From: Pseudomonas sp. P5_109
Lineage (GTDB): Bacteria > Pseudomonadota > Gammaproteobacteria > Pseudomonadales > Pseudomonadaceae
DNA length: 64,000 nt
Direction of reading: 5' to 3'
Assembly: GCF_034009455.1 (NCBI RefSeq)
Contig: NZ_CP125380.1
Location: 675,501-739,500, forward strand
The notes under the pieces were generated by a model. It was not told the DNA's origin, did no database searches, and was given only the letters and a program-made list of their open reading frames with translations. A program made the translations under genes and the position numbers. This document shows positions 36,510-47,297 of the stretch, one piece after another; position 1 is the stretch's first letter, and every line of letters starts with the position of its first letter.

Positions 36510-37388
36510 CTAGCGCCGACGGCCAGTGATGCGCACCCAGCCATCGCGATTGGCGATCGGGTCCAGATCGAAGTCCTTGGCGTAGGCGGCAGCGACGTCG
36601 TCGCCCTGTTCGGCGAGGATGCCCGACAGCGCCAGGCGCCCGCCCGACTTGACCAGGCGGGACAGCTGCGGTGCCAGCGAGACCAGCGGGCCGGCGAGAA
36701 TGTTGGCTACCAGCACGTCCGCCTGCACTTGCGGCAAGTCTTCCGGCAGGTACAGCGGGAACAGATGTTCGGCAATGTTGTTGCGTCCGGCGTTGTCGCG
36801 GGAGGCTTCCAGCGCCTGCACATCGATATCGGTGCCCACGGCCTCTTTGGCGCCGAGCAGCAGCGCAGCAATCGCCAGGATCCCCGAGCCGCAACCGAAG
36901 TCCAGCACATTGCAGTCTTTGAGGTCCTGACCGTCGAGCCATTCCAGGCACAGCGCGGTGGTCGGGTGGGTGCCGGTGCCGAACGCCAGGCCTGGGTCCA
37001 GCAGCAAATTCACGGCATCAGGTTCCGGCGCGGCGTGCCAGCTCGGCACGATCCACAGGCGCTGGCCGAAACGCATCGGCTGGAAACCGTCCATCCAGCT
37101 GCGTTCCCAGTCCTGGTCTTCGATCACTTCGCTGTGGTGTTCAGGCAGTGGGCTGCCGGTCAGCAACTCCAGGTGGGCCAGTACCGGGCCGGGCTCGGTG
37201 CCACCCTCGAACAGGGCCAGCAGGTGCGTGTGCGACCACAGTGGCGTGGTGTTGAGTTCCGGCTCGAAGATCGGCTGATCTTCGGCGTCCATGAAGGTCA
37301 CCGACACGGCGCCCACTTCAAGGAAAGCGTCTTCATAGGTTTCGGCTTGTTCTGGGCTGATGGCGAGACGTACTTGCAGCCAAGGCAT
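36510..37388 (-). CDS. prmA: Ribosomal protein L11 methyltransferase PrmA
   Basis: 292 residues from the ATG at 37388 ([14 protein letters not shown]); the frame extends 31 codons upstream. SAM motif [15 protein letters not shown] near 165, N-P-x-x-like motif as [10 protein letters not shown]. It trimethylates lysines and the N-terminus of L11. Confidence 0.95.
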   Translation of the reverse strand: MPWLQVRLAISPEQAETYEDAFLEVGAVSVTFMDAEDQPIFEPELNTTPLWSHTHLLALFEGGTEPGPVLAHLELLTGSPLPEHHSEVIEDQDWERSWMDGFQPMRFGQRLWIVPSWHAAPEPDAVNLLLDPGLAFGTGTHPTTALCLEWLDGQDLKDCNVLDFGCGSGILAIAALLLGAKEAVGTDIDVQALEASRDNAGRNNIAEHLFPLYLPEDLPQVQADVLVANILAGPLVSLAPQLSRLVKSGGRLALSGILAEQGDDVAAAYAKDFDLDPIANRDGWVRITGRRR

Positions 37389-37512
37389 GGCGGGCACCTT
37401 TGAAAAATGTTGATTGCAGCCTAGCGGGCTGCGAGAAGCGCGCAAGTTTACGCGAGAGTGCGGGTTTTGTGGGAGCTGCATTAGCTGCGCAGATGTTGAG
37501 CGAAGCAGGGCC

Positions 37513-37602
37513 CTGTGGGAGCGGGCTTGCTCGCGAAGAGGGAGTGTCAGTTAATGAATGTTTGGCTGATACGCCGCTTTCGCGAGCAAGCCCGCTCCCA
37601 CA
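37513..37602. repeat. Paired REP element between accC and prmA
   Basis: Inverted GAGCGGGCTTGCTCGCGAA halves with an AGTGTCAGT spacer start; a further REP-like GTGGGAGCTGCATTAGCTGC lies just before it near 37469. Confidence 0.92.
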
Positions 37603-37630
37603 ATGGGATTTGAGTTACTTCCAGATACAA

Positions 37631-37654
37631 CAAAGCCGCCCGAAGGCGGCTTTG
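37631..37654 (-). terminator. Terminator of aroQ-accB-accC
   Basis: Perfect 10-bp stem CAAAGCCGCC/GGCGGCTTTG with a TTCG tetraloop on the transcribed strand, 17 nt beyond the accC stop. Only a short T-containing tail (TTGT) follows. Confidence 0.78.
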
Positions 37655-37670
37655 TCGATGGGGTCGAAGC

Positions 37671-39029
37671 TTAGTGCTTCTCGGCAGCCAGCTTGTGCTC
37701 GAGGTAGTGAATGTTCACGCCCCCTTTGCAGAAGCCTTCGTCGCGGGTCAGGTCGCGGTGCAGCGGGATGTTGGTCTTGATCCCGTCGACAACGATCTCG
37801 TCCAGCGCATTGCGCATGCGCGCCATGGCTTCGTCACGGGTTGCACCGTAAGTGATCAGCTTGCCGATCAACGAGTCGTAGTTCGGCGGAACGGCATAAC
37901 CACTGTACAGGTGCGAATCGACGCGAACGCCGTTGCCGCCTGGGGCGTGGAAATGCTTGACCGTGCCCGGGCTCGGCATGAAGGTTTTCGGGTCTTCGGC
38001 GTTGATCCGGCATTCCAGCGCGTGACCGCGGATGACCACGTCATCCTGGGTGAACGACAGCTTGTTGCCGGCGGCGATGCTGAGCATCTCCTTGACGATG
38101 TCGATACCGGTGACCATTTCCGAAACCGGGTGCTCTACCTGGACACGAGTGTTCATCTCGATGAAGTAGAAACGACCGTTTTCGTACAGGAACTCGAAAG
38201 TGCCTGCACCACGGTAACCGATGTCGATGCACGCCTTGACGCAACGAGCCAGAACTTCCTGGCGGGCCTGTTCGTCGATGCCCGGTGCTGGCGCTTCTTC
38301 GAGAACCTTCTGGTGGCGACGTTGCAGCGAGCAGTCGCGGTCACCCAGATGGATGGCCTGGCCCTGGCCGTCGGACAGCACCTGGACTTCGACGTGACGC
38401 GGGTTGGTCAGGAATTTTTCCAGATAGACCATCGGGTTGCCGAACGCCGCGCCAGCTTCGGTGCGGGTCAGTTTGGCGAAGGAGATCAGGTCTTCTTCCT
38501 TGTGTACCACGCGCATGCCGCGACCACCGCCGCCGCCAGCGGCCTTGATGATCACCGGGTAACCGACTTCGCGACCAATGCGCAGGGCGGTTTCTTCGTC
38601 TTCCGGCAGCGGGCCGTCAGAACCCGGAACGGTCGGTACGCCAGCAGCGATCATGGCGTGCTTGGCCGATACCTTGTCGCCCATCAGGCGAATGGTGTCG
38701 GCTTTCGGGCCAATGAACGCGAAGCCGGAATTCTCGACCTGTTCGGCAAAGTCGGCGTTTTCCGCAAGGAAGCCGTAGCCCGGGTGAATGGCGGTGGCGC
38801 CAGTCACTTCGGCCGCGGCAATGATTGCCGGAATGTGCAGGTAGGAGTGGGCCGCCGATGCCGGACCGATGCAGACGGATTCGTCTGCCAGGCCCAGGTG
38901 CATCAGTTCCTTGTCAGCCTTGGAGTAAACGGCGACGGTCTTGATGCCCATCTCTTTGCAGGCGCGCAGGATCCGCAGGGCGATCTCACCGCGGTTGGCG
39001 ATCAGAACTTTTTCCAACTTCGCAGTCAT
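37671..39029 (-). CDS. accC: Acetyl-CoA carboxylase, biotin carboxylase subunit AccC
   Basis: 452 residues from the ATG at 39029 ([20 protein letters not shown]). ATP-grasp enzyme that carboxylates biotin on AccB, first committed step of fatty-acid synthesis. Motifs: [11 protein letters not shown] near 160, [14 protein letters not shown] near 288. It follows accB by 17 nt. Confidence 0.97.
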   Translation of the reverse strand: MTAKLEKVLIANRGEIALRILRACKEMGIKTVAVYSKADKELMHLGLADESVCIGPASAAHSYLHIPAIIAAAEVTGATAIHPGYGFLAENADFAEQVENSGFAFIGPKADTIRLMGDKVSAKHAMIAAGVPTVPGSDGPLPEDEETALRIGREVGYPVIIKAAGGGGGRGMRVVHKEEDLISFAKLTRTEAGAAFGNPMVYLEKFLTNPRHVEVQVLSDGQGQAIHLGDRDCSLQRRHQKVLEEAPAPGIDEQARQEVLARCVKACIDIGYRGAGTFEFLYENGRFYFIEMNTRVQVEHPVSEMVTGIDIVKEMLSIAAGNKLSFTQDDVVIRGHALECRINAEDPKTFMPSPGTVKHFHAPGGNGVRVDSHLYSGYAVPPNYDSLIGKLITYGATRDEAMARMRNALDEIVVDGIKTNIPLHRDLTRDEGFCKGGVNIHYLEHKLAAEKH

Positions 39030-39046
39030 CAAAGGCTCTCCGCGGT

Positions 39047-39505
39047 TCAAACGATGGTGAACAGCGGTTGGTCGTACTCAACCGGCTGGCCGTCTTCGAC
39101 GAGGATGGATTCGATCACACCGCTGGTTTCAGCTTCGATGTGGTTCATCATCTTCATGGCTTCAACGATGCACAGGGTGTCGCCTTTCTTCACGGTCTGG
39201 CCGACTTCTACGAAGGACGGCGAGGTTGGCGAAGATTTGCGATAGAACGTACCAACCATCGGCGAACGGGCAACGGTGCCGTTCAACGCTGGAGCGGCGG
39301 CAGCAGCAGGTGCCGCAGCGGCAGCCGGAGCGGCGGCAGGCGCGGCAACCGGAGCAGGCATTGGAGCCGGTGCGTAGTACTGCTGAGCCGGGGTCTTGCT
39401 ATGACGGCTGATACGTACGGACTCTTCGCCTTCCTTGATCTCGAGCTCGTCGATGCCGGACTCTTCCAGCAATTCGATCAGTTTCTTAACTTTACGGATA
39501 TCCAT
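39047..39505 (-). CDS. accB: Biotin carboxyl carrier protein AccB
   Basis: 152 residues. The N-terminal helix region is followed by an Ala/Pro-rich flexible linker (~42-75) and the biotinyl domain with biotin attached at K118 in V-E-A-M-K-M-M-N. Partner of AccC; 24 nt downstream of aroQ. Confidence 0.97.
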   Translation of the reverse strand: MDIRKVKKLIELLEESGIDELEIKEGEESVRISRHSKTPAQQYYAPAPMPAPVAAPAAAPAAAAAPAAAAAPALNGTVARSPMVGTFYRKSSPTSPSFVEVGQTVKKGDTLCIVEAMKMMNHIEAETSGVIESILVEDGQPVEYDQPLFTIV

Positions 39506-39529
39506 GAATCATCAACTCCCAAGGGTCGG

Positions 39530-39985
39530 TCAGGGGCGGTTAACTTGTAGTTCAAGCTGTTCCAGGGCGGCCTCCAGGGCCAGTCGATAACCGCTGGCGC
39601 CAAGGCCGCAGATCACTCCCACCGCTACGTCGGAGAAGTAAGAGTGATGGCGGAAAGGTTCGCGTTTGTGCACGTTAGACAAATGCACTTCGATGAATGG
39701 GATGCTCACCGCCAGCAGCGCGTCACGTAATGCGACACTTGTATGTGTAAAAGCTGCTGGGTTGATCAGAATGAAGTCCACGCCTTCGGTGCGGGCGGCG
39801 TGAATGCGGTCGATCAATTCATACTCGGCATTGCTTTGCAGGTGCAGCAGATGGTGACCGGCTTCGCGGGCACGGCGTTCCAGGTCCTGGTTGATCTGCG
39901 CCAGCGTCGTGGCGCCGTAGGTGCCCGGTTCACGAGTGCCGAGCAGGTTCAGGTTGGGTCCGTGCAGAACGAGTAGCGTCGCCAT
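39530..39985 (-). CDS. aroQ: Type II 3-dehydroquinate dehydratase AroQ
   Basis: 151 residues, shikimate pathway. Signatures: [20 protein letters not shown] (catalytic Y23 region), [10 protein letters not shown] and [15 protein letters not shown]. It heads aroQ-accB-accC. Confidence 0.97.
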   Translation of the reverse strand: MATLLVLHGPNLNLLGTREPGTYGATTLAQINQDLERRAREAGHHLLHLQSNAEYELIDRIHAARTEGVDFILINPAAFTHTSVALRDALLAVSIPFIEVHLSNVHKREPFRHHSYFSDVAVGVICGLGASGYRLALEAALEQLELQVNRP

Positions 39986-40029
39986 CGGCGGTTCCTTTGT
40001 TATCTGTGTGCAGTTGTCAGAACCCGGCG

Positions 40030-40059
40030 ACTATGCCGCAAAGCCTTTGTGACTGTCCA
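40030..40059 (-). promoter_or_regulatory. Possible sigma-70 promoter of aroQ-accBC
   Basis: Minus strand TGGACA, 18 bp, CATAGT: 5 of 6 and 4 of 6 matches, about 45 bp before the aroQ ATG. Confidence 0.35.
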
Positions 40060-40117
40060 GTTCTCTGCAATAGCCAGCACGATGACCGATGTTTGCGCGA
40101 AATATATAACTGCTTGA

Positions 40118-41863
40118 TTAAATGTGGTCATTCGCCCTGGCAACACGATCGGCGAAGTCTTTGGCGTTGATCTCGCCGATCACCCGCACATTGGCGCGTT
40201 CGACGCCGTCCTTGCCGAAAAATATCAGGGCGGGCGGGCCGAACAACTGGTAACGGTCGAGCAGGGCGCGTTGCTCGGCGTTGCTGGCGGTGATGTCGAA
40301 GCGGACCAGCCGGTAGCCCTTGAGGTGTTCGACGACGACAGGGTCGTTGAGCACTTCGTGCTCGATGACTTTGCAACTGATACACCAGTCGGCGTACCAG
40401 TCGAGCAGCAGCGGGGTGCCAGACGACCGGGCCTCGGCGAGCACGCGGTCCAGATCGGCGGGTGTGCTGATGGTTTGCCAGGCACTGGAGTCTTGCCCAA
40501 GCTGGTTGCTCTCGACGACGCGCGGCTGGCCAATCGGATTGAAGGGGTCGGTCTGGCCGCTGAATGCGCCGTACCAGCAGGCCAGGGCGTAAAACACCAG
40601 GAACATTCCGAGCAACTGCCCGAGGCGCTTGCGCGGCGGCTTGTAGACGAACTCCAGCGCGCCCATGAACAACCCGACGCCACCGGCCAGAAGGCCGATC
40701 AACAACAAAGTGATCTGGCCCGGCAGTACGCGGCTGAGCAGGCCTATCGCCAGTCCCAGCAACAGCACACCAATCGCGTTTTTCACGTAGACCAGCCATG
40801 GGCCGCTTTTCGGCAGCCAGGCTGCGCCACCGGTGGCCACCAGCAATAGCGGTGCGCCCATGCCGAGGCCGAGCATGAACAGTTTCAAGCCGCCGCCCAG
40901 CGCATCGCCGCTGGCGCTGATGTACAGCAGTGCGCCGGCCAAGGGCGCGGAAACACAGGGTGAAACCAGCAAGCTGGAGACCACGCCCAACACCGCGGCG
41001 CCCCACAGGGACCCACCTTCGGTGCGGCCGGCGATGCGGTCCAGGCGACTGCTGATGGCGTGCGGTAACTTGAGTTCGAAGACGCCGAACATCGCCAAGG
41101 CAAATACGGCGAAAAACATTGCGAACGGCACCAGCACCCAGGCCGATTGCAGGCGCGCCTGCAGATTGAGTTGGGCACCGAACAGGCCCATCAGGGCTCC
41201 GAGCAGGGCAAAGCAGGCGGCCATCGGCAGCACATAGGCCAGTGACAGATTGAAACCACGCCAGCCGCCGACCTGGCCGCGCAGTACCACACCGGAAAGG
41301 ATCGGCAACATGGGCAACACGCAGGGCGTGAACGTCAGGCCCAGGCCGGCGAGGAAAAACAACGCCAGTTCGCGCCAGCTCCAAGCATAAGCCGTCGCCG
41401 GAGCGCCGCCGCCGTCGATGCTCAAACGCTCGGTTTCCGGCGGATAGCACAGGCCTTTGTCGGCGCAGCCTTGATAGGTCACGGCCAGGGTGAAGGCGCG
41501 TGGGTCGGTGCGCGGTAGCTCGACATCGAGAATGCCGTGGTAGACCTCGACATCGCCGAAGTATTCATCGTGTTTTTTCTGGCCGTCGGGCAGTTTCGCC
41601 GCGCCGAGGACGACTTCGGCCGGATCGGCGCGAAACTGAAAACGGTGACGGTAGAGGTAATAACCTTCGGTGGCGACGAAGCGCAGCTTGATCGATTGCG
41701 GTGTACTTTCTACCAGGCTCAGCTTGAAGGCTTCGCGAACCGGCAGGAAATCGGCGCTGTTGTTGATCGAGCCCAAGGTGGAGCTGGGTCGGTTCTCCAG
41801 CAGGCCAGTGGCGCCGGCCGGCAGGGCGAACACTAAAAACAGCAGGCAGAGCAAGCGGCGCAT
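40118..41863 (-). CDS. dsbD: Thiol:disulfide interchange protein DsbD (DipZ)
   Basis: 581 residues from the ATG at 41863 (MRRLLCLLFLVFALPAGA signal); the longer frame crosses a REP pair. The periplasmic N-domain has C-A-D-K-G-L-C-Y-P-P, the eight-span central domain has the F-T-P-C-V-L-P-M and V-S-P-C-V-S-A-P cysteines, and the C-terminal thioredoxin domain has Y-A-D-W-C-I-S-C-K. It passes electrons from cytoplasmic thioredoxin to periplasmic reductants, including cytochrome c maturation. Confidence 0.95.
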   Translation of the reverse strand: MRRLLCLLFLVFALPAGATGLLENRPSSTLGSINNSADFLPVREAFKLSLVESTPQSIKLRFVATEGYYLYRHRFQFRADPAEVVLGAAKLPDGQKKHDEYFGDVEVYHGILDVELPRTDPRAFTLAVTYQGCADKGLCYPPETERLSIDGGGAPATAYAWSWRELALFFLAGLGLTFTPCVLPMLPILSGVVLRGQVGGWRGFNLSLAYVLPMAACFALLGALMGLFGAQLNLQARLQSAWVLVPFAMFFAVFALAMFGVFELKLPHAISSRLDRIAGRTEGGSLWGAAVLGVVSSLLVSPCVSAPLAGALLYISASGDALGGGLKLFMLGLGMGAPLLLVATGGAAWLPKSGPWLVYVKNAIGVLLLGLAIGLLSRVLPGQITLLLIGLLAGGVGLFMGALEFVYKPPRKRLGQLLGMFLVFYALACWYGAFSGQTDPFNPIGQPRVVESNQLGQDSSAWQTISTPADLDRVLAEARSSGTPLLLDWYADWCISCKVIEHEVLNDPVVVEHLKGYRLVRFDITASNAEQRALLDRYQLFGPPALIFFGKDGVERANVRVIGEINAKDFADRVARANDHI

Positions 41864-41929
41864 GACGATCTCGCGTATCGGAATTGGGGGGATGATAGCG
41901 GACAGTCGAAGTGTATGCAGGCACGCGTT

Positions 41930-42063
41930 TGTGGCGAGGGGGCTTGCCCCCGTTGGACCGCGTAGCGGGCCCAAAACAAGCGACACCGTGATTCCTGTCT
42001 GAACGTGTGGTTTGACATTGCGGTCGCTACGCGACCGAACGGGGGCAAGCCCCCTCGCCACAA
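41930..42063. repeat. Paired REP element, GCGAGGGGGCTTGCCCCCGTT subfamily
   Basis: Long inverted pair of the second REP subfamily; the inner arms (GACCGCGTAGCGG and GCGGTCGCTACGCGACC) are also partly complementary, giving a 134-bp structure between the chemoreceptor gene and dsbD. Confidence 0.9.
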
Positions 42064-42070
42064 GGGTCTA

Positions 42071-44017
42071 TCAGACGCGGAACGCCTGAACGGCCGTGTG
42101 CAATCGTCCACCCAGCACCAGCAAATTCTCCCCTTGCTCGCGCCCTTCGCCGATACGCAGCAAGTTATCCCCACCCAACTGGTGAATCCGTTCGCTATGG
42201 TCACGAATCTCGCTGACAGCGCCGCTCTGCTGGGCGGTGACATCGGCAATGCGTACCGCCGTGTCGGAAATGGTCTGGATCGCCCCGACGATTTTATCCA
42301 GCGCGCCATCGGCGGCTTGGGCCTGGTTGGCCGTGGCTTCGGCGTGTTCGACCTGGGCGCGCATGCCTTCCACCGATTGCCGCGCGGCGGTCTGCAGCCC
42401 GGCGATCAGCGTCTGGATTTCTGCCGTGGCCCCGGCGGTCCGTTGCGCCAATGAGCGCACCTCTTCCGCCACCACGGCAAAGCCGCGCCCCATTTCCCCG
42501 GCGCGGGCCGCTTCGATGGCGGCGTTCAGGGCCAGCAGGTTGGTCTGGTCGGCAATCGAGCGGATCACCGTCAACACGCCGCCGATGGTCGCGGACTCTT
42601 CGGCCAGGTGTTCGATCATTTGTGCATTGCCTTGCACTTCGTCCACCAGCGCATGCAGGCCGGTGAGGCTCAGGCCGATGACTTTCTGCCCGTGCTCCAC
42701 CGCCAGGCCGGCGTGGCGACTGGCGTCGGCGGCCTGGCTGGCATCGCCGGCGACTTGTTGAATGGTCGCTTCCAGTTCGCTGAGGGAGTCACGGATCAGT
42801 GCCGTGTCGCCGGCCTGGTGCTCGGCGCCGCTGTGCAAGTCGTTGCTCAGGTCGGCCAGGGTGCGGCTGCTGCCGGCCACTTGCTCGGCATTGACGCGAA
42901 TGGTCCCCACCAGGTCCACCAGATAAGCGCGCAAGCGGTTGAGCGAGGCTTCGATGTCATGCAATTCGCGGTTGGTGTTGCCCAGTTGAATGTCGCGGCT
43001 GAAGTCGCCTTCGGCCCAGGTCGACAGGGCCGGGGCGAGGTTGGTCAGGGTCCGGGCGAGTTTGCGCTGCAGGGTGTCGATCAGCAGTGCGATCAGCAGA
43101 ATCAGGCCGATCATCACGCCTTGCATCAGCCGCACTTCACCCTGGATCTGCCCGTGCTGGGCGCGTACAACCGGTTCCAGCCCGGCAATGGCCTGTTGCA
43201 CGTCGGCGATTTTCAAGTGAGTCGCGCTGCTGAGGTCGGCGCGTTTCTGGATTTGGTCGCGGGTGCGCGCGAGCTCGGCCGGGTAGCGGGTGAGCAGGCT
43301 GTTGAGCTCGCGCTTGAGGCCGACGCCGGCATCTTCGGCAACGGTTTTTTCCTTGTTCTCAAGGCCCATCATCGAGGCGAAATCGTCGGTGTTCGACTCA
43401 CTGCTGGTGGTCACGCCCAACAATGGCAGGGCGTCGAGTTTTTCGGCCTGGGTGCGGATGCTGGCCACTTCGCGCTCAACGTCGGCGGCCAGTTCACTGC
43501 GGCCGCTGCTGACCAGTTTGTCCCGGGCCAGGGACAATTTACCCAGGTGCTGCGACGCGGTGAGCAGCGGTGTCAGGTAGGCCGCATTACCGCTGGCGTA
43601 CTGGCTGAGTTGATCGAGGCTGGCGCCCAGTTCCCGTTCGGCTTGCAGCAGCAAGGCCTGTGGGTCGCCGGCCAGTTTGCCGGCAGCCAACAGGTCGGTT
43701 TTGCTGAATTCTTCGAGGGTCGACAGGCTGGGACGCAAGGTCTCGGCCAGGGCCGGTGGCAATTCGCCGAGTTGTTTTTGCAGGCTGTCGATGCCTTGGG
43801 CGGCACTGCTCAGGCGCAGTGCATCGCCGCTGCCGAGGTAATCCTCGACGCTGCGCGCGACTTCATTCTGAAACTGCTGCGACAGGCCCAGGTAGCGCTC
43901 CATTAATAGATACGGACGCTCAAGGGCCTTATGCGACCACCACAGCGTAGCGCCGAGGGCGACGCACACGGCCACCAGAAGGAGGGTATTGAGATTGGTC
44001 AGCAGCTTCAGGCGCAT
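42071..44017 (-). CDS. ctpL: Methyl-accepting chemotaxis protein (CtpL-like)
   Basis: 648 residues. TM1 (~8-26), a large helical periplasmic ligand domain (~30-285), TM2 (~293-313, [16 protein letters not shown]), HAMP, and a cytoplasmic signalling domain with the hairpin tip [34 protein letters not shown]. The position between dsbD and gcbA matches PA4844 (ctpL), a receptor linked to phosphate taxis; the ligand here is not shown. Confidence 0.88.
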   Translation of the reverse strand: MRLKLLTNLNTLLLVAVCVALGATLWWSHKALERPYLLMERYLGLSQQFQNEVARSVEDYLGSGDALRLSSAAQGIDSLQKQLGELPPALAETLRPSLSTLEEFSKTDLLAAGKLAGDPQALLLQAERELGASLDQLSQYASGNAAYLTPLLTASQHLGKLSLARDKLVSSGRSELAADVEREVASIRTQAEKLDALPLLGVTTSSESNTDDFASMMGLENKEKTVAEDAGVGLKRELNSLLTRYPAELARTRDQIQKRADLSSATHLKIADVQQAIAGLEPVVRAQHGQIQGEVRLMQGVMIGLILLIALLIDTLQRKLARTLTNLAPALSTWAEGDFSRDIQLGNTNRELHDIEASLNRLRAYLVDLVGTIRVNAEQVAGSSRTLADLSNDLHSGAEHQAGDTALIRDSLSELEATIQQVAGDASQAADASRHAGLAVEHGQKVIGLSLTGLHALVDEVQGNAQMIEHLAEESATIGGVLTVIRSIADQTNLLALNAAIEAARAGEMGRGFAVVAEEVRSLAQRTAGATAEIQTLIAGLQTAARQSVEGMRAQVEHAEATANQAQAADGALDKIVGAIQTISDTAVRIADVTAQQSGAVSEIRDHSERIHQLGGDNLLRIGEGREQGENLLVLGGRLHTAVQAFRV

Positions 44018-44069
44018 TACGGACTACCAACGGCAGAAATGGTAAGTGCCTGAAGTTATTGCATTTCTG

Positions 44070-45740
44070 TTACAGGGTTATGACTGTATCGGTCGAATCC
44101 GATAAAAAAGTGGCACTTTGCTTTGATGTGCGCGCCGCTTGTACGCGATTGCGTCCGCCACCCTTGGCGCGATACAGCGCTTCATCGGCCAGGCTGGCCA
44201 TCATCAGGCTGTCGGAGCTTTCGCATAACTCCACCACCCCGGCGCTGAAGGTGCACCACAGGTCCTGGGGTTGCGCGGGGTAGTGAATCTCGGCAAAACG
44301 TTGGCGGATTTCATCGAGCACGTTATAGGCCGCTTCGATATCGGTGTCCGGCATGACGATGGCGAACTCCTCGCCACCGTAGCGACCGATGAAGTCGGTT
44401 TTGCGCAGGCGTTGCTTGAGAAACAGCGCCAGGCTCTTGATCACCCGGTCGCCCATGGGGTGGCCGTGGCTGTCGTTGACCCGTTTGAAGTGGTCGATGT
44501 CGAGCATGGCAAAGCTCAGCGGCTTGCTTTCGCGACGGGCGCGGAACGAGCAGTCTTCGAGCAATTGCAGGATATGCGTGTGGTTGTACAACCCGGTGAG
44601 GCTGTCGCGAACCATCCGCGCCTTGAGGTTGCGAGCCCTGGCGGCGCGGTTGCGCACGGTGGTGATCAGGTGCCGGGGCTTGATCGGTTTGGTCAGGAAG
44701 TCATCGCCGCCTTCGCTCATGGCGTCAAGTTGCTTGTCCAGGTCGTCTTCGGCCGACAGGTAAATGATCGGCACGCTGACGTAACGGTCGTTGTGGCGGA
44801 TTACCTTGGCCAATTCCGTACCGGTGCAGGCCGGCATGTACATGTCGAGGATGATCAGGTCCGGCTGGAAATCCGCCAACTCAGCCATGGCCTGGATCGG
44901 CTCGATCAACGTGCGGGTGACGATCCCGGCGCTGTTGAGCAGGCGCTCGGTGTGCAGGGCCTGGGCGCGGGAGTCGTCGATGATCAGCACTTTATAAGGT
45001 TCGTACTGGGCCACGCAGGTCAGGACTTCGATCTTCTCCAGCAGGCTCGACGCTTCGAGGGTGCCGGTGAGGAACTCCTGGCCGCCGGCACGCACGGCGG
45101 CGAGGCGGGTCGGGGTGTCGGTTTCGTGCAGGCTGAAGAACAGCAGCGGCAGTTGATGGTCGAGGCCTTCCTGGGCTTCGGCGGCCAGTTTCAGGCCGAC
45201 GCCGGGGCCGCTGAAATCGACGTCCATGACAATCGCCGCCGGTAAACGCTCGACCATTGATGAGCGAAACGCGTCTACGCTGTCCAGGGACTGGGCACTG
45301 AGGCCGAAGAACTCCAGTTGTTTGGCCAGGCGCTCGGCACGGTCGTGATCCTGCAACACTACATAGATGGGCTTGCGCAGCGGCGGCAGGAAGGTTTGAT
45401 CGAGTTGGTCGCCATGGCGCAGGCCGGTGCGCGACAGGCGCTGCATCAAACGATTGAGATCGGTGATCAGGCCGCTGCTCAGGCGTCCGCGATTGGCGTC
45501 GACCGCTTCCAGGGATTGACCGATATGGCGCGCCAGTTGCGTGTGTTCCGGTTGCTCGAAGCGCTCGGCGAAACGCAGCAGGCGCAGATTGGCCTCGCTC
45601 AGTTCCGAAAGGTCGGCGGTGGACCACTCACTGCGTTGCAGGCGCTGCCATATCTCAAGAATCTGACGAGCCTGATGAATTACCCGCTGGGCAAAGTGGT
45701 GCTTGAGGCGCTCGCGGCTGGGGTCTTCTGGCTCGGTCAT
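44070..45740 (-). CDS. gcbA: Diguanylate cyclase response regulator GcbA
   Basis: 556 residues from the ATG at 45740 (MTEPEDPSRERL). N-terminal helical HPt-like region (~1-115), a degenerate receiver (~125-230, acceptor Asp present but the conserved Lys replaced in FLTGTL), a complete receiver (~250-355, D299, K351), then GGDEF (~375-535) with GGEEF at 455-459 and an intact product-inhibition site RKTD at 446-449. It makes c-di-GMP; GcbA promotes early attachment in P. fluorescens. Synteny with PA4843 supports the name. Confidence 0.9.
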   Translation of the reverse strand: MTEPEDPSRERLKHHFAQRVIHQARQILEIWQRLQRSEWSTADLSELSEANLRLLRFAERFEQPEHTQLARHIGQSLEAVDANRGRLSSGLITDLNRLMQRLSRTGLRHGDQLDQTFLPPLRKPIYVVLQDHDRAERLAKQLEFFGLSAQSLDSVDAFRSSMVERLPAAIVMDVDFSGPGVGLKLAAEAQEGLDHQLPLLFFSLHETDTPTRLAAVRAGGQEFLTGTLEASSLLEKIEVLTCVAQYEPYKVLIIDDSRAQALHTERLLNSAGIVTRTLIEPIQAMAELADFQPDLIILDMYMPACTGTELAKVIRHNDRYVSVPIIYLSAEDDLDKQLDAMSEGGDDFLTKPIKPRHLITTVRNRAARARNLKARMVRDSLTGLYNHTHILQLLEDCSFRARRESKPLSFAMLDIDHFKRVNDSHGHPMGDRVIKSLALFLKQRLRKTDFIGRYGGEEFAIVMPDTDIEAAYNVLDEIRQRFAEIHYPAQPQDLWCTFSAGVVELCESSDSLMMASLADEALYRAKGGGRNRVQAARTSKQSATFLSDSTDTVITL

Positions 45741-46226
45741 ATCCTGACTACTAGTTAGGGTGCACACTGAGGTCGACTGGTGGCTCTATGCTAGCACCAC
45801 TTTTCCGTTACATGAGTGCTGTGCGTCAATAATCTGCAATGCAGCCTCATTCAGTTTGTGACCGTACGGTCTTGTTCTAGCCTTTAGGGTCGCGGTGTGC
45901 GGAGGGCGAAGTGCCTTGATCAGGGCACTTGGCAGGTGTGGGGTGGCCAATGACGAGTGACTGGCTTTGGGCTGCGCCTGAGTTTTTTGTCAGTTCTGAT
46001 CGGTTGGTTTTTTCGGGTTTGCGAGGGTCGGGGATTCCCTTAGAGGCGCAATCCAAACCATTAGGTGGTTTTCGAGGGCCGCAGTGTCATCGTATGGGCG
46101 GGAACACTGTTTATCCGTAAACCCGGTAATTTTCCCCATCGGTGCGATGGCGGGTGCCGGGCCAAGGCACGTTGTTGTATGGTTGTGGTCGAACCGTTGA
46201 ACTCAAGAGATTGAAAGGATATCGCC
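45741..46226. other. Intergenic region between gcbA and the DUF2333 gene
   Basis: This 486-bp divergent gap has no credible gene. It contains a 12-bp perfect palindrome at 45860-45871, an inverted repeat AAGTGCC-N7-GGGCACTT around 45909-45930, several T-rich runs near 45978-46015 and the SD of the DUF2333 gene (GAAAGGA). It is unusually long for this stretch and probably holds two promoters. Confidence 0.7.
45860..45871. promoter_or_regulatory. Perfect 12-bp palindrome GACCGTACGGTC
   Basis: Lies 120 bp upstream of gcbA in the divergent gap. The shape is that of a TetR-type operator; no such regulator is encoded in the window. Confidence 0.35.
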
Positions 46227-47294
46227 ATGCTGGACTGGAAGAACCGCACAGGCAGTGCGCCTGAACGTGCCGCTGAACCGAAGTCGGAGGCCCGCAGTTA
46301 TCTGGGCGGTCTGTTGTTCAGCCGGGCGCTGGCCACTCTGCTGGGCATCTACCTGTTGGTGGCGAGTGTCCTGGGCTGGTACTGGAGCCAGGAGCCGGCA
46401 CTGTTCCCGGTCCAGCAAACCGCGCAGATGGCGGCCGAGAAAGAAGGCAAACAGATGGTCGTCGGTTACACCACGGTGGAAACCCTCAAGACTGTCGCCG
46501 GTACCTTGCTGACCAAGCCGGGTGGCTATATTTCCAACGACCGGTTCCCGCCAGGCCTGTGGATGGACAACATGCCGAGCTGGGAATATGGCGTGCTGGT
46601 GCAGGTTCGCGACCTGAGCCGTGCACTGCGTAAAGACTTCGCCCGTTCGCAGTCGCAGTCCGCCGAAGACGCCGACCTGGCCAAGGCCGAACCGCGTTTC
46701 AACTTCGACAACAAGAGCTGGGTGCTGCCGTCCAGTGAGTCCGAGTACCAGGAAGGCATCAATTCCCTGAGCCGCTATCAGGCACGCCTGTCCGATCCGA
46801 ACCAGAAGAGCGCGCTGTTCTATGCCCGCGCCGACAACCTGAACAACTGGCTGGGTGATGTCGGTACCCGTCTGGGCTCGCTGTCACAACGGCTGTCGGC
46901 CAGTGTCGGCCGGGTCAAGCTCAACACTGCGCTGAAGACCGAAGTGGTGACGCCGGGTGTGGCGCCGCAAGTCGATGAAGAGATCGTCGAGACGCCATGG
47001 CTGCAGATCGACAACGTGTTCTACGAAGCTCGGGGTCAGGCCTGGGCCTTGTCGCACTTGCTGCGCGCCATCGAAGTCGACTTCGCCGATGTACTGGCCA
47101 AGAAGAACGCCACGGTCAGCGTGCGCCAGATCATTCGTGAACTGGAAGCGTCGCAGGAACCGGTTTGGAGCCCGATGATCCTCAACGGCAGTGGCTTCGG
47201 CGTACTGGCCAACCACTCGCTGGTCATGGCCAACTACATTTCCCGGGCCAACGCCGCGGTGATCGATTTGCGTCAACTGCTCAATCAGGGCTGA
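46227..47294 (+). CDS. DUF2333 family inner-membrane protein
   Basis: 355 residues: one N-terminal membrane span (~30-52, LATLLGIYLLVASVLGWYW), then a periplasmic domain with D-R-F-P-P-G-L-W-M-D-N-M-P-S-W-E-Y-G near 100, diagnostic of DUF2333. Function unknown. SD GAAAGGA precedes the ATG. It is followed by the NUDIX gene after 3 bp, so they are co-transcribed, as in PAO1. Confidence 0.9.
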   Translation: MLDWKNRTGSAPERAAEPKSEARSYLGGLLFSRALATLLGIYLLVASVLGWYWSQEPALFPVQQTAQMAAEKEGKQMVVGYTTVETLKTVAGTLLTKPGGYISNDRFPPGLWMDNMPSWEYGVLVQVRDLSRALRKDFARSQSQSAEDADLAKAEPRFNFDNKSWVLPSSESEYQEGINSLSRYQARLSDPNQKSALFYARADNLNNWLGDVGTRLGSLSQRLSASVGRVKLNTALKTEVVTPGVAPQVDEEIVETPWLQIDNVFYEARGQAWALSHLLRAIEVDFADVLAKKNATVSVRQIIRELEASQEPVWSPMILNGSGFGVLANHSLVMANYISRANAAVIDLRQLLNQG

Positions 47295-47297
47295 GTC

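Noticed and set aside
35397..37403. 668-codon plus-strand frame
   Set aside because: Antisense across two genes (DUF3426 protein and prmA) and their intergenic gap; no motif or SD.
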